A stretch of 63,838 nucleotides of DNA, taken from the NCBI GenBank assembly GCA_021817825.1, contig JAKAFS010000007.1:1-63838 (forward strand). Direction: 5' to 3'. The notes under the pieces were generated by a model. The model had not been told where the DNA came from, did no database searches, and was given only the letters and a program-made list of their open reading frames with translations. The position numbers and the translations under genes were made by a program. How positions within the stretch are numbered: the first letter of the stretch is position 1; each line of letters starts with the position of its first letter. Source of the DNA: Deltaproteobacteria bacterium. GTDB lineage: Bacteria > Desulfobacterota > Syntrophia > Syntrophales > UBA5619. Below, piece after piece: positions 7,636 through 16,230 of this stretch.

Positions 7636-8307
7636 ATGTCGGAAGGAATGAATCGCCGGGAGTTTTTGCAGGTCACGGCCGTTGCGGGCGCCGCATTGGC
7701 GATGGGAAGCACGGGCCTGTCCTTTGCCCAGGAGATGAAGCCGCTGCCCCTCCCGCCGCCGCAAAAGGAGGGCGGAAAGCCCCTCATGGAAGCCTTGCAG
7801 GCCAGGCAATCGGCCCAGGCCTTCAGCCCCGAGAAACTCTCACCCCAGGGCCTTTCCAATCTGCTTTGGGCGGCAGCGGGGATCAACCGCCCTGACGGCA
7901 AGCGCACGTCGGCCACGGCCTCGAACAAGCAGGAGTTGGACATCTATGTCGCCATGGCCGAGGGCCTGTTCCTCTATGAGCCCAAGGCCCATGCCCTGCT
8001 GCCCGTTCTTAAGGAAGATATCCGCAGCCAGGCAGGAAGCCAGGCCTATCTCAAGGATGCGGCCGTTGTCCTCATCTATGTGTCCGATTACGCCCGGATG
8101 ACCAAGGGAACCGAAGAGACCATGCTGATCAATGCCACGACCGGCGCCGCATTGGCCGCCCAGAACGTCTATCTCTTCGGCGCTTCGGCGGGCCTGGCCG
8201 TGCGGGTGCGCTCCAATATCGACCGCCCGCTGCTCGCCAAGGCGATGAAACTGCGGCCCGACCAGAAGATCACCCTGGACCAGGCCGTGAGCACACTCAA
8301 AAAATAA
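7636..8307 (+). CDS. Tat-exported nitroreductase-family protein
   Basis: The product (223 residues) begins with a twin-arginine signal, MNRREFLQVTAVAGAALAMG, ending near AQE, so it should be exported folded to the periplasm. The mature part, with LLWAAAGINRPDGKRTSATASNKQ, AALAAQNVYLFGASAGLA and a basic tail, fits the SagB/nitroreductase FMN-binding fold. Its substrate is unknown. The start at 7636 follows GGGAGG; an in-frame upstream extension has no ribosome site. The gene faces the cytochrome b pair tail to tail, its stop touching the end of the next gene. Confidence 0.8.
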   Translation: MSEGMNRREFLQVTAVAGAALAMGSTGLSFAQEMKPLPLPPPQKEGGKPLMEALQARQSAQAFSPEKLSPQGLSNLLWAAAGINRPDGKRTSATASNKQELDIYVAMAEGLFLYEPKAHALLPVLKEDIRSQAGSQAYLKDAAVVLIYVSDYARMTKGTEETMLINATTGAALAAQNVYLFGASAGLAVRVRSNIDRPLLAKAMKLRPDQKITLDQAVSTLKK

Positions 8308-8784
8308 TCAAACCGGGTCCGTTTTGCAGCGCCGCCCCAGCAGCCGGCAGATCAGGGCGGTGATGGCGATGACCAGGATCAGTATTCCCGCATACCCTGC
8401 CACCTGGCCATAGCCGTAGGCGGTCCGGTCGGGCCGGCCGTTTCTCTGGGAGGAACCGCCGGACAGGCCTTCCGGCAGGGCCCCGTCGGCATGCTCCTGA
8501 AGGCCGCCGCCGCGGAAGCCGCGGTTGCGCTGGCCATCGCCGCGAAACCCGCCGCGACCACCATGGGAATAACCGCCATTGCCATTCCTCTGCCCGTACA
8601 GGCGGCCACCCTCTGCCGCCCGGCTTTCCGAACCGGCGATCATGGTCACGCTGCGGCTGAACTTGTTGAAAAAGTCGGTCTGGCTGAATCCCAAGACTCC
8701 GACGCCCAGGATGACCAGGGCCAGGAGGGCAAAGGCAATGACCTGCGCGGCACTCCACTTCGCTTTTCCCGGAATGTTATGCAT
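8308..8784 (-). CDS. Small membrane protein with Gly/Arg-rich linker
   Basis: A 158-residue protein with one membrane segment near residues 13-33 and another near 128-150. Between them lies a low-complexity linker rich in glycine, arginine and asparagine (for example GGYSHGGRGGFRGDGQRNRG). The family is not recognised. It overlaps the end of the DUF4405 cytochrome gene by 8 bases, so the two are made together and probably form a membrane complex. The linker resembles the low-complexity linkers seen beside some DUF4405 proteins, but that is inference. Confidence 0.7.
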   Translation of the reverse strand: MHNIPGKAKWSAAQVIAFALLALVILGVGVLGFSQTDFFNKFSRSVTMIAGSESRAAEGGRLYGQRNGNGGYSHGGRGGFRGDGQRNRGFRGGGLQEHADGALPEGLSGGSSQRNGRPDRTAYGYGQVAGYAGILILVIAITALICRLLGRRCKTDPV

Positions 8785-9259
8785 GATTGGCCTCCTTCTT
8801 CAGCGATTGGGACCGCGAGGGGAAGCGGGCCACGATCCAATCCCACTGCAAGCCCACATGGATACCCACGGCGATCAGGGTCACCAGGGAGGCCAGGAGG
8901 TGGATCCCCCGCCAGGGGCCGCCCCAGGAAGTGCCGAAGAGCCAGGAAAAGTCGATCGTCTTGGCAATGGCCATCCCGCTGACGATAATCAAGACAAAGC
9001 CGATCAAAAGAAGAATATCCAAGCCGTATTTCAGACGGTTTGCAGCGTTCAGGTCTGCGGTGAAGAGATTCGCGCTGACGAATTTGATCCAGGGCCAATT
9101 GACGAAATTGTGAATCAGGTAGAAGGCCACGACCCCGAGGCCGCCCCACTCGTGGAGGGGCAGGCCCGTTGCCCTGGGCTCCATGAGCAGGAGAAAACTA
9201 ACGGTCATGATGATGTCGAGAACGAGTTTGCCGATGGATATGGACGCCTTTGAGAACAT
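8777..9259 (-). CDS. DUF4405 cytochrome b-like membrane protein
   Basis: A 160-residue protein with four predicted membrane helices. Histidines in LHEWGG, LIHNFVNW, GIHLLASL and GIHVGLQWD lie within or near the helices, in the pattern expected for a di-heme b-type cytochrome. Such proteins usually pass electrons between quinones and a periplasmic partner. The ATG at 9259 follows AAGGAGG. It is the first gene of a two-gene operon with the Gly/Arg-rich membrane protein. The Tat-exported nitroreductase next door is a possible redox partner (inference). Confidence 0.75.
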   Translation of the reverse strand: MFSKASISIGKLVLDIIMTVSFLLLMEPRATGLPLHEWGGLGVVAFYLIHNFVNWPWIKFVSANLFTADLNAANRLKYGLDILLLIGFVLIIVSGMAIAKTIDFSWLFGTSWGGPWRGIHLLASLVTLIAVGIHVGLQWDWIVARFPSRSQSLKKEANHA

Positions 9260-9707
9260 CCTTGCCTCCTTTTCCTTCCGAGATACTCCCCAAGCAGCAA
9301 AAAACATACCTCCCTTCCGCCGGCTGCGGATCGTCATGGGCCGATGATTGTAATATATTGTTCTGCAAAGACATTTACAAAATCGGAAGGGACCGGAGAA
9401 CCCATTCCGAACGAGCCAGCGGGACGACCGCTGCGCAGGTTACATGGATACAAACTATCCAATAAGTATCCACCTGGATAAAATGGATACGTCGGAAGCC
9501 ATCAGGTTCACATGCCTTCGCAAAAATCAGCGGCGCAAAGGGAAAGAAAAATGATATTGACTTCCGAATACGATCTTTCTATTGGACATTAAAGAGAAGT
9601 TGCAACGGCAAGCCAACCTCCGACCATGCCCGAGAAGAGCCCCTCGTGGTTTCATGGAAGGGCATTGGCATTGGGAACCCGAATTTCAGTGACTTGCGGA
9701 TCAGACC
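9260..9707. other. Regulatory stretch between divergent genes
   Basis: No gene seen. It separates the cytochrome operon from the large regulator and contains a clustered array of GGATA/TATCC pentamers (9446-9490), plus a 31-base motif (9525-9555) shared with 7271-7301. A weak promoter, TTGACT-17-TATTGG, lies at 9555-9583. Confidence 0.45.
9446..9490. promoter_or_regulatory. Array of five GGATA/TATCC motifs one helical turn apart
   Basis: GGATA at 9446, TATCC at 9456, TATCC at 9467, GGATA at 9476 and GGATA at 9485 recur about every 10 bases, as two inverted pairs plus one extra. This puts all five on one face of the helix. A similar pair, TATCC-AGT-GGATA, follows the repeat copy at 14913-14951. 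It is a candidate operator, perhaps for the adjacent STAND/BTAD regulator. Confidence 0.45.
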
Positions 9708-12700
9708 ATGGGAAAAGCCGTTCCCGTTAAAATTACCCGCCCCACCCTTTCCGGGGTGGTACAGCGCAAGCGGCTCTTTGGCCTCCTGGACGCGAAAAAG
9801 GATCGGCCGGTCCTCTGGATATCGGCCCCGGCCGGTGCCGGCAAGACGAAGCTGGTGACCAGCTACCTGGACGCCCGTGGGCTTCCCTGCCTCTGGTACC
9901 AGTGCGACGCCGGCGACGCCGACCTGGCCACCTTTTTTTACTACATGGGCCTTGCCGCCAGGAATGCGGCCCCGAGGCGGCGCCGTGTCCTGCCGCTCCT
10001 GACTGCGGAATATGCCCGAGGCATCCCCGCCTTTGCGCGGAAATACTTCGAGAGCCTCTACACCCTGCTCCTTTCCCGGGCCGTTTCGCCTCCTGTAGGG
10101 CGCGACTATTTCATCGTCTTGGACAACTATCAGGATGTGCCGGCGGCCCTGTTTCACGAGATGCTGGCCGGCGGATTGAACATGATTCCCGAAGGCATTC
10201 GCATCGTGGTAATCAGCCGCAGCGATCCGCCCGCCGCCTTTGCCCGGCTTATGGCCAACGACCGGATCAGTCTGCTGCAGTATGGCGACATCCGTTTTTC
10301 CCTTTCCGAAGCCCGGGCGCTTTTGCAAAGCCGCATGCCCAGGCTCGATGATGCGGCGCTGCAAAGCATGCACGAAAAGACGGAGGGATGGGCGGCAGGG
10401 ATCATCCTGATGATCGAGCGGGCAAGACATCCGGAGACGGGACCAAAGCCGGAGCAGGACTTTGCCTGTGACAGCGTCTTCGATTATTTCGCCGGCGAGA
10501 TCTTCGCCAAGAACCCGCAAGAGGTTCAGGACTTCCTGCTCCGGACCGCTTTTCTGCCCATGTTCAGCGTTTCGGCGGCGGAGCGCCTGACAGGGGTCAG
10601 ACAGGCAGGGCGCATCCTTTCCACCTTGACCCGCCATAATTATTTTACCGAACGGCTTTCCGGAAGCGGCGAGCGATACCGGTATCACCCCTTGTTTCGC
10701 GATTTCCTCCTGAACCGGGTAAGGGCCACGTTGCCTCCCGATCGGTTGGCGGCCCTGCGGAGAAAGGCGGGAGGGCTCCTTGAGCAATCCGGCCAGACCG
10801 AGGAGGCGGCAAAGCTCTACGCCGAGGCCGGAGAGGGACACGCTCTGGCCCGGATGGTCATCGGCCATGCCCGCGAACTCCTGGGACAGGGGAGAAACCA
10901 GACCCTTTCCGAATGGATCGCCGCTATCCCCGGCGCCATCGCCGCTCATCATCCCTGGCTCCTATACTGGTCCGGCCTGTGCGCGTTTCCGTTCGACATG
11001 CCCAATGCCAGACAATATCTGGGAAAAGCCTCGGCATTGTTCAATGACCTCGATGACCCGTCGGGCCTGTATCTTTCCTGGGCGGGCATTGTGGATACCT
11101 ATGCCTTCGAATTGGATGAATGGAACCATCTGGATAACTGCATCGCCGATTTCGAATTCCTGAGAAGGACCCATCCCTCTTTCCCCTCTGAGGAAATCGA
11201 CCTCGTTGCCTCATCCCGGATGCTGATTTGCCTGATCCTGAGGGAGATGGACCAGCCGAAATGGGTTTCGCAGTGGCTTGACCGCGTCTCCCTACTCCTA
11301 CAGAGCAATCCCTCCATGGGTATCCGGATGGACATCCTCTTTTTTGTGAGCCTCTACCATATCTGGAAGGGCGATTATCACAAGAGCGTCATCCTGCTGG
11401 AAAAGGCGGAGGCCGAAATCCTGCAAAACAAATCTTCTCCTTTTGTGGCCATTCATATCAAGATGATGCAGGGAATCCATTACTGGGCTACGGCGCAATA
11501 TGATGCCGCGAAAAAGATGCTGTCCGAGGGGCTTGAAACCACCCGGCAGAGCGGCGTGAGGGTTTTTGAATCCCAGTTGTGGGGCTTCCAGGCAGCGACG
11601 GAGATGGCCTCGGGCGACAGGGAGGCGGCCCGGCGGTCGCTGAAAAAACAGCTGACAACGGCCCTGGGCAAAGACAGGACCCTGGACCTTTTTTACTACC
11701 GCGTCAACACCGCCTGGCTGGCCCTCCTCGATGGAGACACTTCTCTTGCTGCCGAGCATATGGAAGCGATCTCCGCTGCCGTGGAAAAAATGGGCACCCC
11801 CTATTACCGGGCTTTATGGGACATCGGCATGGCCCAGGTGGCATTTCTGCAAGGGCGCACGAAAGAGGCCAAGACCTATATTTCCAAGGCGCATCGCATC
11901 AGCCGGGATATGGAGAGCCGGGTCATCGAGTGGTACAGTTTGTTGACGACCGCCTGGATCCTCTTGCAGGAGAGCAGGACCCAGGAAGGGCTTGAGTCGC
12001 TGCGCGGCGCCTTGCTGCTGGGCAGGAAAAACGGCTATGCCCATCTTGAATTCTATCAGCCGGCGGTGATGCAATTTCTTTACGCCCAGGCGCTGGCAGA
12101 AGGGATCGAGCCGGAATATGTCAAGGCACAGATCCGCAAACTGGGGCTGACGCCTCCGTCGCTCCCGAACGCAACGGCGGCAGGATACCTTCTCGAGGAT
12201 TGGCCCTATCCGATCAAAATATTCACCCTGGGCAGGTTTGACATCCTCAAGAACGACAAGTCCCTTCTTGCTTCCGGAAAAGCGCAGAAGAAACCGCTGG
12301 AAATGGTCAAGGCCCTCATTGCCGCCGGCGGCGTGAACGTGCCGGCCCAACCGCTGACCGAGGCCCTCTGGCCCGATGCCGACGGCGACCTGGCGCACAA
12401 ATCCTTCGAGACCACCCTGGGACGGCTGCGGCGGCTCCTCGGCGGAGACGACCTGGTGCGCTACAGCGCAGGCCAGGTGAGCCTCGACCTGCTCCGCTGC
12501 CGGGTGGACAGTCTTACCCTTGCGCACCTTCTCGACGCAATGGGGAAATTGCCTGAGCATCAGACGTTCGCACTCGGCGAGAAGGCCATCCTCCTCTATC
12601 AGGGGCCGTTCCTCCCTGCGGACACCGCCCTGCCCTGGACCGTGCACCGCCGCGAAAGGCTGAAAAGCAGCCTGCTCCACCTGATGATCACCAACGGCCG

Positions 12701-12941
12701 GCATTATGAAGCGGCGGGAGACTGGGACCGGGCGGCGAAATACTACCTCAAGGGATTGGACCTGGATTCTCTCGCTGAGATCTTCTATCAGCGCCTCATG
12801 GTCTGTTATCAGCAGCTCGGCAGCAACGCGGACGTGGCCAGGACCTACGCCCGCTGCCGCAGTCAGCTCCGGCATCATCTGGGCACGGAACCGTCCGTCA
12901 AAACCCATCGGATCTATTCCTCCCTCCTGCAAAAGCCCTGA
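9708..12941 (+). CDS. MalT-like STAND ATPase with C-terminal BTAD/winged-helix domain
   Basis: A 1077-residue transcription regulator. An N-terminal NTPase domain has Walker A SAPAGAGKTK (about 39-48) and Walker B FIVLDNYQD (about 134). A long central part of helical TPR-like repeats follows. The end has an OmpR-type winged helix (FTLGRFDILKNDKSLL, then LWPDADGDLAHKSFETTLGRLRRLL) and a BTAD helical domain (from about residue 930). MalT itself ends in a LuxR-type domain; here it is replaced by a SARP/BTAD module. Proteins of this kind are ATP-dependent activators triggered by a ligand. The small unknown gene and the YadA adhesin lie directly downstream on the same strand and are its likely targets. 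The start follows only a weak ribosome site. Confidence 0.85.
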   Translation: MGKAVPVKITRPTLSGVVQRKRLFGLLDAKKDRPVLWISAPAGAGKTKLVTSYLDARGLPCLWYQCDAGDADLATFFYYMGLAARNAAPRRRRVLPLLTAEYARGIPAFARKYFESLYTLLLSRAVSPPVGRDYFIVLDNYQDVPAALFHEMLAGGLNMIPEGIRIVVISRSDPPAAFARLMANDRISLLQYGDIRFSLSEARALLQSRMPRLDDAALQSMHEKTEGWAAGIILMIERARHPETGPKPEQDFACDSVFDYFAGEIFAKNPQEVQDFLLRTAFLPMFSVSAAERLTGVRQAGRILSTLTRHNYFTERLSGSGERYRYHPLFRDFLLNRVRATLPPDRLAALRRKAGGLLEQSGQTEEAAKLYAEAGEGHALARMVIGHARELLGQGRNQTLSEWIAAIPGAIAAHHPWLLYWSGLCAFPFDMPNARQYLGKASALFNDLDDPSGLYLSWAGIVDTYAFELDEWNHLDNCIADFEFLRRTHPSFPSEEIDLVASSRMLICLILREMDQPKWVSQWLDRVSLLLQSNPSMGIRMDILFFVSLYHIWKGDYHKSVILLEKAEAEILQNKSSPFVAIHIKMMQGIHYWATAQYDAAKKMLSEGLETTRQSGVRVFESQLWGFQAATEMASGDREAARRSLKKQLTTALGKDRTLDLFYYRVNTAWLALLDGDTSLAAEHMEAISAAVEKMGTPYYRALWDIGMAQVAFLQGRTKEAKTYISKAHRISRDMESRVIEWYSLLTTAWILLQESRTQEGLESLRGALLLGRKNGYAHLEFYQPAVMQFLYAQALAEGIEPEYVKAQIRKLGLTPPSLPNATAAGYLLEDWPYPIKIFTLGRFDILKNDKSLLASGKAQKKPLEMVKALIAAGGVNVPAQPLTEALWPDADGDLAHKSFETTLGRLRRLLGGDDLVRYSAGQVSLDLLRCRVDSLTLAHLLDAMGKLPEHQTFALGEKAILLYQGPFLPADTALPWTVHRRERLKSSLLHLMITNGRHYEAAGDWDRAAKYYLKGLDLDSLAEIFYQRLMVCYQQLGSNADVARTYARCRSQLRHHLGTEPSVKTHRIYSSLLQKP

Positions 12942-13054
12942 CACCGGCGGTCACAGCCGGGTTGCGACAAAATCACCCCACCTCTGCGCTTTTTCCTGAT
13001 TTTTTCCGATCTGTAGGCAATCTGTGGGTGCCTCTGTGCCATAAGAACTCCATT

Positions 13055-13321
13055 ATGACGGAATGTACGACCTTGGAGAGCTTTATTGTCCGCGTTTATC
13101 GGGTGGATCGGGACGATCGCCGCAAGATCGTCGGGCTGGTAGAGGCCACGGACGGTTCGGACCGGCAAGAGGCCTTTGCCGATATCGACGAACTGGGAAA
13201 AATCCTGAACGGGCTCTCCCTTCCCACCGGATCCATGCACGGCAAAGGCCTCCCTACCATCCGACCTGGATCCCGATGTCTGTTCTTGGCGAAGGGTGGC
13301 GGTCATAAGGAGGAACCATGA
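13055..13321 (+). CDS. Small uncharacterised protein coupled to the adhesin gene
   Basis: An 88-residue soluble protein beginning MTECTTLESFIVRVYRVDRD and continuing with an acidic segment around EAFADIDELGKILN. I do not recognise a named family. Its stop overlaps the YadA start codon by 4 bases (ATGA), so the two are translationally coupled. No signal peptide or membrane segment is seen. It lies 113 bases after the STAND/BTAD regulator. A role in regulating or assembling the adhesin is possible but not shown. Confidence 0.6.
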   Translation: MTECTTLESFIVRVYRVDRDDRRKIVGLVEATDGSDRQEAFADIDELGKILNGLSLPTGSMHGKGLPTIRPGSRCLFLAKGGGHKEEP

Positions 13322-14877
13322 AGAAGAGCATAAGAACCTATTACAGGAGCCATCTGACGATCGGCGCGGCCTGCCTTGTTCTCCTCTGCGCCGGCCTTGT
13401 TCCTGATGTATGCCTGGGTGCTAGCTATACCGCATACGGCGATGGCAGCAGTGCCACCGGCAGCCAAGCCAGCGCCTACGGCTATAACAGCAGTGCCCTC
13501 TATATGTACGCAACCGCCATCGGTGCATACAGCACCGTAGACGCTATAGAATATGGTACCGCTGTCGGCGTATCCAGCGCCGCACATGGTGATCAAGCCA
13601 CCGCTATCGGCGCATACAGCGAAGCCGTCGGTTGGTACACCACCGCGATCGGTTCATACAGCAAAGCCAACTATTATAACAGCACCGCGATCGGTTATTA
13701 CAGCCTCGCCGACCTCAATTACAGTACCGCGACCGGCGCATACAGCAAAGCCACCGGTCAGTACAGCACCGCGACCGGCGGTTCCAGCACCGCCTCCGGT
13801 AATTATAGTACCGCGACCGGTTATCGCAGCAGCGCTGCCAACACGAACAGCAGCGCCTACGGTTATTACAGCACCGCCTCGGGCGAAAGCAGCGTCGCTC
13901 TCGGCTACAAAGCATCATCGTCCGGGACAAACTCGGTGGCGATCGGCGCCAATTCCACCGACGGTGGAGTGAGCAATGTCATTTCCGTGGGAGCCTCGGG
14001 CAGCGAGCGGCGGGTCATCAACGTAGCGGCCGGCACAAATGACACGGACGCGGCCAATGTCAAACAGGTCAACGACACCGCCGCCACGACATTGACGTCA
14101 GCCAAAAGCTATACCGATACCCGCATTGCCGCCGTCAGCGGCAATGCGGCCGGCAGCATCGCCGTGAACAACAACTCCGGGTATGCCAACCCTGCGGCCA
14201 CGGGGACGAATTCCGTGGCCGTGGGCGGCGGCGCCGTAGCCTCGGCGGCAAGTACCGTTGCCGTCGGCAGCAATGCCCGGGCGACCGGGACCAATGCCAT
14301 CGCCATCGGCTCGGGCGCCGTCGCCACAGGGTCCGTGGCTGTGGGGACGAATGCCTCGGCGGGGAGCGGCGGGTCGGCCTTCGGCGATAACAGCACGGCG
14401 ACCGGAACAGCCGGCGCAGCTTTAGGCCAGGGGGCGACCGCGACCGGGGCGAACTCAGTCGCTATCGGTTCCAATTCTTCCGACGGGGGGCAAAGCAACG
14501 TCGTTTCCGTGGGCTCGGCCGGAAACGAGCGGAGGGTCACCAACGTGGCGGCCGGCGTCGATGCCGCCGATGCGGTAAACGTTTCGCAGCTCGACGGCAC
14601 ACTGGCATCGGCCAAGGCCTATACGGACGCCAGGGTGGATGATGTGAGCAGGGAAGCCCGTCGGGGGATTGCCGGGGCCATCGCCCTCGCCAATGCCACA
14701 GTTCCTCTCAATGCCGGGGAATCGGGAATCGGCGCGGGATTCGGCGTCTCCAGGGGGGAAACCGCCATCGCCCTGTCCTTCCAGCATGCCTTTGGGGCAA
14801 AGATCCGCGTCAACATCGGCGCCAGCTTTTCCGCCTCCGACGTCCAGGCCGGCGGGGGTATCGGGTTTAAATTCTAG
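13318..14877 (+). CDS. YadA-like trimeric autotransporter adhesin
   Basis: A 519-residue surface protein. A signal peptide (about 1-35, long and basic at the N terminus) precedes a head of about eleven YadA-type 14-residue repeats of the form ATAIGAYSxAxGxYS. A neck follows (NVISVGASGSERRVINVAAG), then a short helical stretch, a second shorter head, and a second neck (NVVSVGSAGNERRVTNVAAG). It ends in a four-strand membrane anchor finishing GGGIGFKF. Trimers of this family form a beta-barrel pore in the outer membrane. The long coiled-coil stalk usual in adhesins is almost missing, so the heads would sit close to the surface. AGGAGG precedes the ATG. Confidence 0.9.
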   Translation: MKKSIRTYYRSHLTIGAACLVLLCAGLVPDVCLGASYTAYGDGSSATGSQASAYGYNSSALYMYATAIGAYSTVDAIEYGTAVGVSSAAHGDQATAIGAYSEAVGWYTTAIGSYSKANYYNSTAIGYYSLADLNYSTATGAYSKATGQYSTATGGSSTASGNYSTATGYRSSAANTNSSAYGYYSTASGESSVALGYKASSSGTNSVAIGANSTDGGVSNVISVGASGSERRVINVAAGTNDTDAANVKQVNDTAATTLTSAKSYTDTRIAAVSGNAAGSIAVNNNSGYANPAATGTNSVAVGGGAVASAASTVAVGSNARATGTNAIAIGSGAVATGSVAVGTNASAGSGGSAFGDNSTATGTAGAALGQGATATGANSVAIGSNSSDGGQSNVVSVGSAGNERRVTNVAAGVDAADAVNVSQLDGTLASAKAYTDARVDDVSREARRGIAGAIALANATVPLNAGESGIGAGFGVSRGETAIALSFQHAFGAKIRVNIGASFSASDVQAGGGIGFKF

Positions 14878-14912
14878 CCTCCGCCTCCGCCCAAAGAGGA
14901 AAACAGCGCTGT

Positions 14913-14951
14913 CAAAATGACCGACCGTGTCGGTAGACGCTTAACAGTATC
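14913..14951 (+). repeat. 39-bp direct repeat, right copy
   Basis: Matches 7293-7331 at 34 of 39 positions and lies 35 bases after the adhesin stop. It is followed directly by TATCC-AGT-GGATA, related to the array upstream of the STAND/BTAD regulator. Confidence 0.65.
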
Positions 14952-15030
14952 CAGTGGATAGATATTATTCACGATGAATATTCCTGCCCAGGGGAGAGGG
15001 TTTTAAGCCCTAATTCTTGTCAAAGTGGCA

Positions 15031-16215
15031 TTAGCCGTCCCCGTGGGTGGCGGTGCTCGATCTCCGGTTCAGAATCAGAAAACCGACTGCACCTGCCAAA
15101 AGGGAACTGAGCAGAATGCCGATCTTGGAACTTTGCACGACTTCGGGGTTGGCAAAGGCCAACAGGGTGATGAATATGGACATCGTAAACCCGATGCCTC
15201 CCAGAAAGCCGGCGCCGATGATATGCCTCCAAAGCACATTGCCCGGCAACCGGGAGAGGCCCGCCTGAATGGCCAAAAAACTGAACAGGACGATGCCCAG
15301 GGGCTTGCCGACGAAGAGGCCCGCAAAGATGCCCAGGCAGTTTAATGTGGCCAGCCCGTCAAGCCAGTTTCCGGTCAGAACGATACCCGTATTGGCCAGC
15401 ACGAAAAGGGGCACGATGATAAAGGCCACCGGCTTGTGCAGGAAATGTTGCAGCTTGTAGGACGGCGATTCGTGATCGCCGAGTCTGAAGGGAACGGCAA
15501 AGGCCAGCAGAACGCCGGCGATCGTGGCATGGACGCCCGAGCGGAGCATAAAATACCACATGATGCAGCCCGGAATGAGGTAAAAGGAAAGACCATTGAC
15601 GCCGAGACGATTCAGGATCAGCAGCCCGGCAAAGATCCCTAAGGCCAAGATCAGGTAGAGCAGCGAGAAGTCGCCGACATAAAAGAGGGCAATGACCAGA
15701 ACGGCGCCCAGATCGTCGATGATGGCCAGGGAAGCCAGAAAGATCCTGATTGATGCGGGAACGCGCTGTCCCAAAAGCGCAACCACTCCCAGGGCAAAAG
15801 CGATGTCCGTGGCCATGGGAATGGCGGCGCCGCTTGCGGTTTCGGTGCCCCGGTTGAAAAGAAAGTGGAGCAGCGTCGGGACGATCATCCCGCCGATGGC
15901 GGCAATGATCGGCAGTGACGCATTTTTCAGGCTGGACAGTTCGCCCACATAAAGTTCCCTTTCAATTTCCAGCCCGATCAGCAGAAAGAAAATCGCCATC
16001 AATCCGTCATTGATCCAGTGTTCCAGGCTGTATTTCAAGTAAAGCGCGTCGCCGATCGCAAAACCCGCCTTGGCATGCCAAAAGGCGGAATAATCCTTCC
16101 CAAAAGAGGAATTGGCAATAATGATGGAGGCAACGGTGCAGAAAATCAGGAGAATGCCGGATGCCTTCTCGCTTTCAAAAAATTCCACGAACAGTTTGGT
16201 CAGTTTGGTCTGCAT
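15031..16215 (-). CDS. nhaA: Na+/H+ antiporter NhaA
   Basis: Exports sodium in exchange for protons across the inner membrane. The protein (394 residues) has about eleven to twelve membrane segments. The paired aspartates of LASLAIIDDLGAVLVIALFY are the ion-binding residues of the family. The N-terminal FESEKASGILLIFCTVASII is also typical. The ATG at 16215 is 15 bases after the stop of the LolA-like gene, making it the last gene of a four-gene operon. The link between a Na+/H+ antiporter and an ABC exporter/LolA set is unusual. Confidence 0.92.
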   Translation of the reverse strand: MQTKLTKLFVEFFESEKASGILLIFCTVASIIIANSSFGKDYSAFWHAKAGFAIGDALYLKYSLEHWINDGLMAIFFLLIGLEIERELYVGELSSLKNASLPIIAAIGGMIVPTLLHFLFNRGTETASGAAIPMATDIAFALGVVALLGQRVPASIRIFLASLAIIDDLGAVLVIALFYVGDFSLLYLILALGIFAGLLILNRLGVNGLSFYLIPGCIMWYFMLRSGVHATIAGVLLAFAVPFRLGDHESPSYKLQHFLHKPVAFIIVPLFVLANTGIVLTGNWLDGLATLNCLGIFAGLFVGKPLGIVLFSFLAIQAGLSRLPGNVLWRHIIGAGFLGGIGFTMSIFITLLAFANPEVVQSSKIGILLSSLLAGAVGFLILNRRSSTATHGDG

Positions 16216-16230
16216 ATTCACCAAAAGCCG

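Noticed and set aside
13430-13920. Tandem repeats that could suggest a CRISPR array or minisatellite
   Set aside because: They are in frame and encode YadA head repeats of about 14 residues; repeat units are degenerate and there are no spacers.
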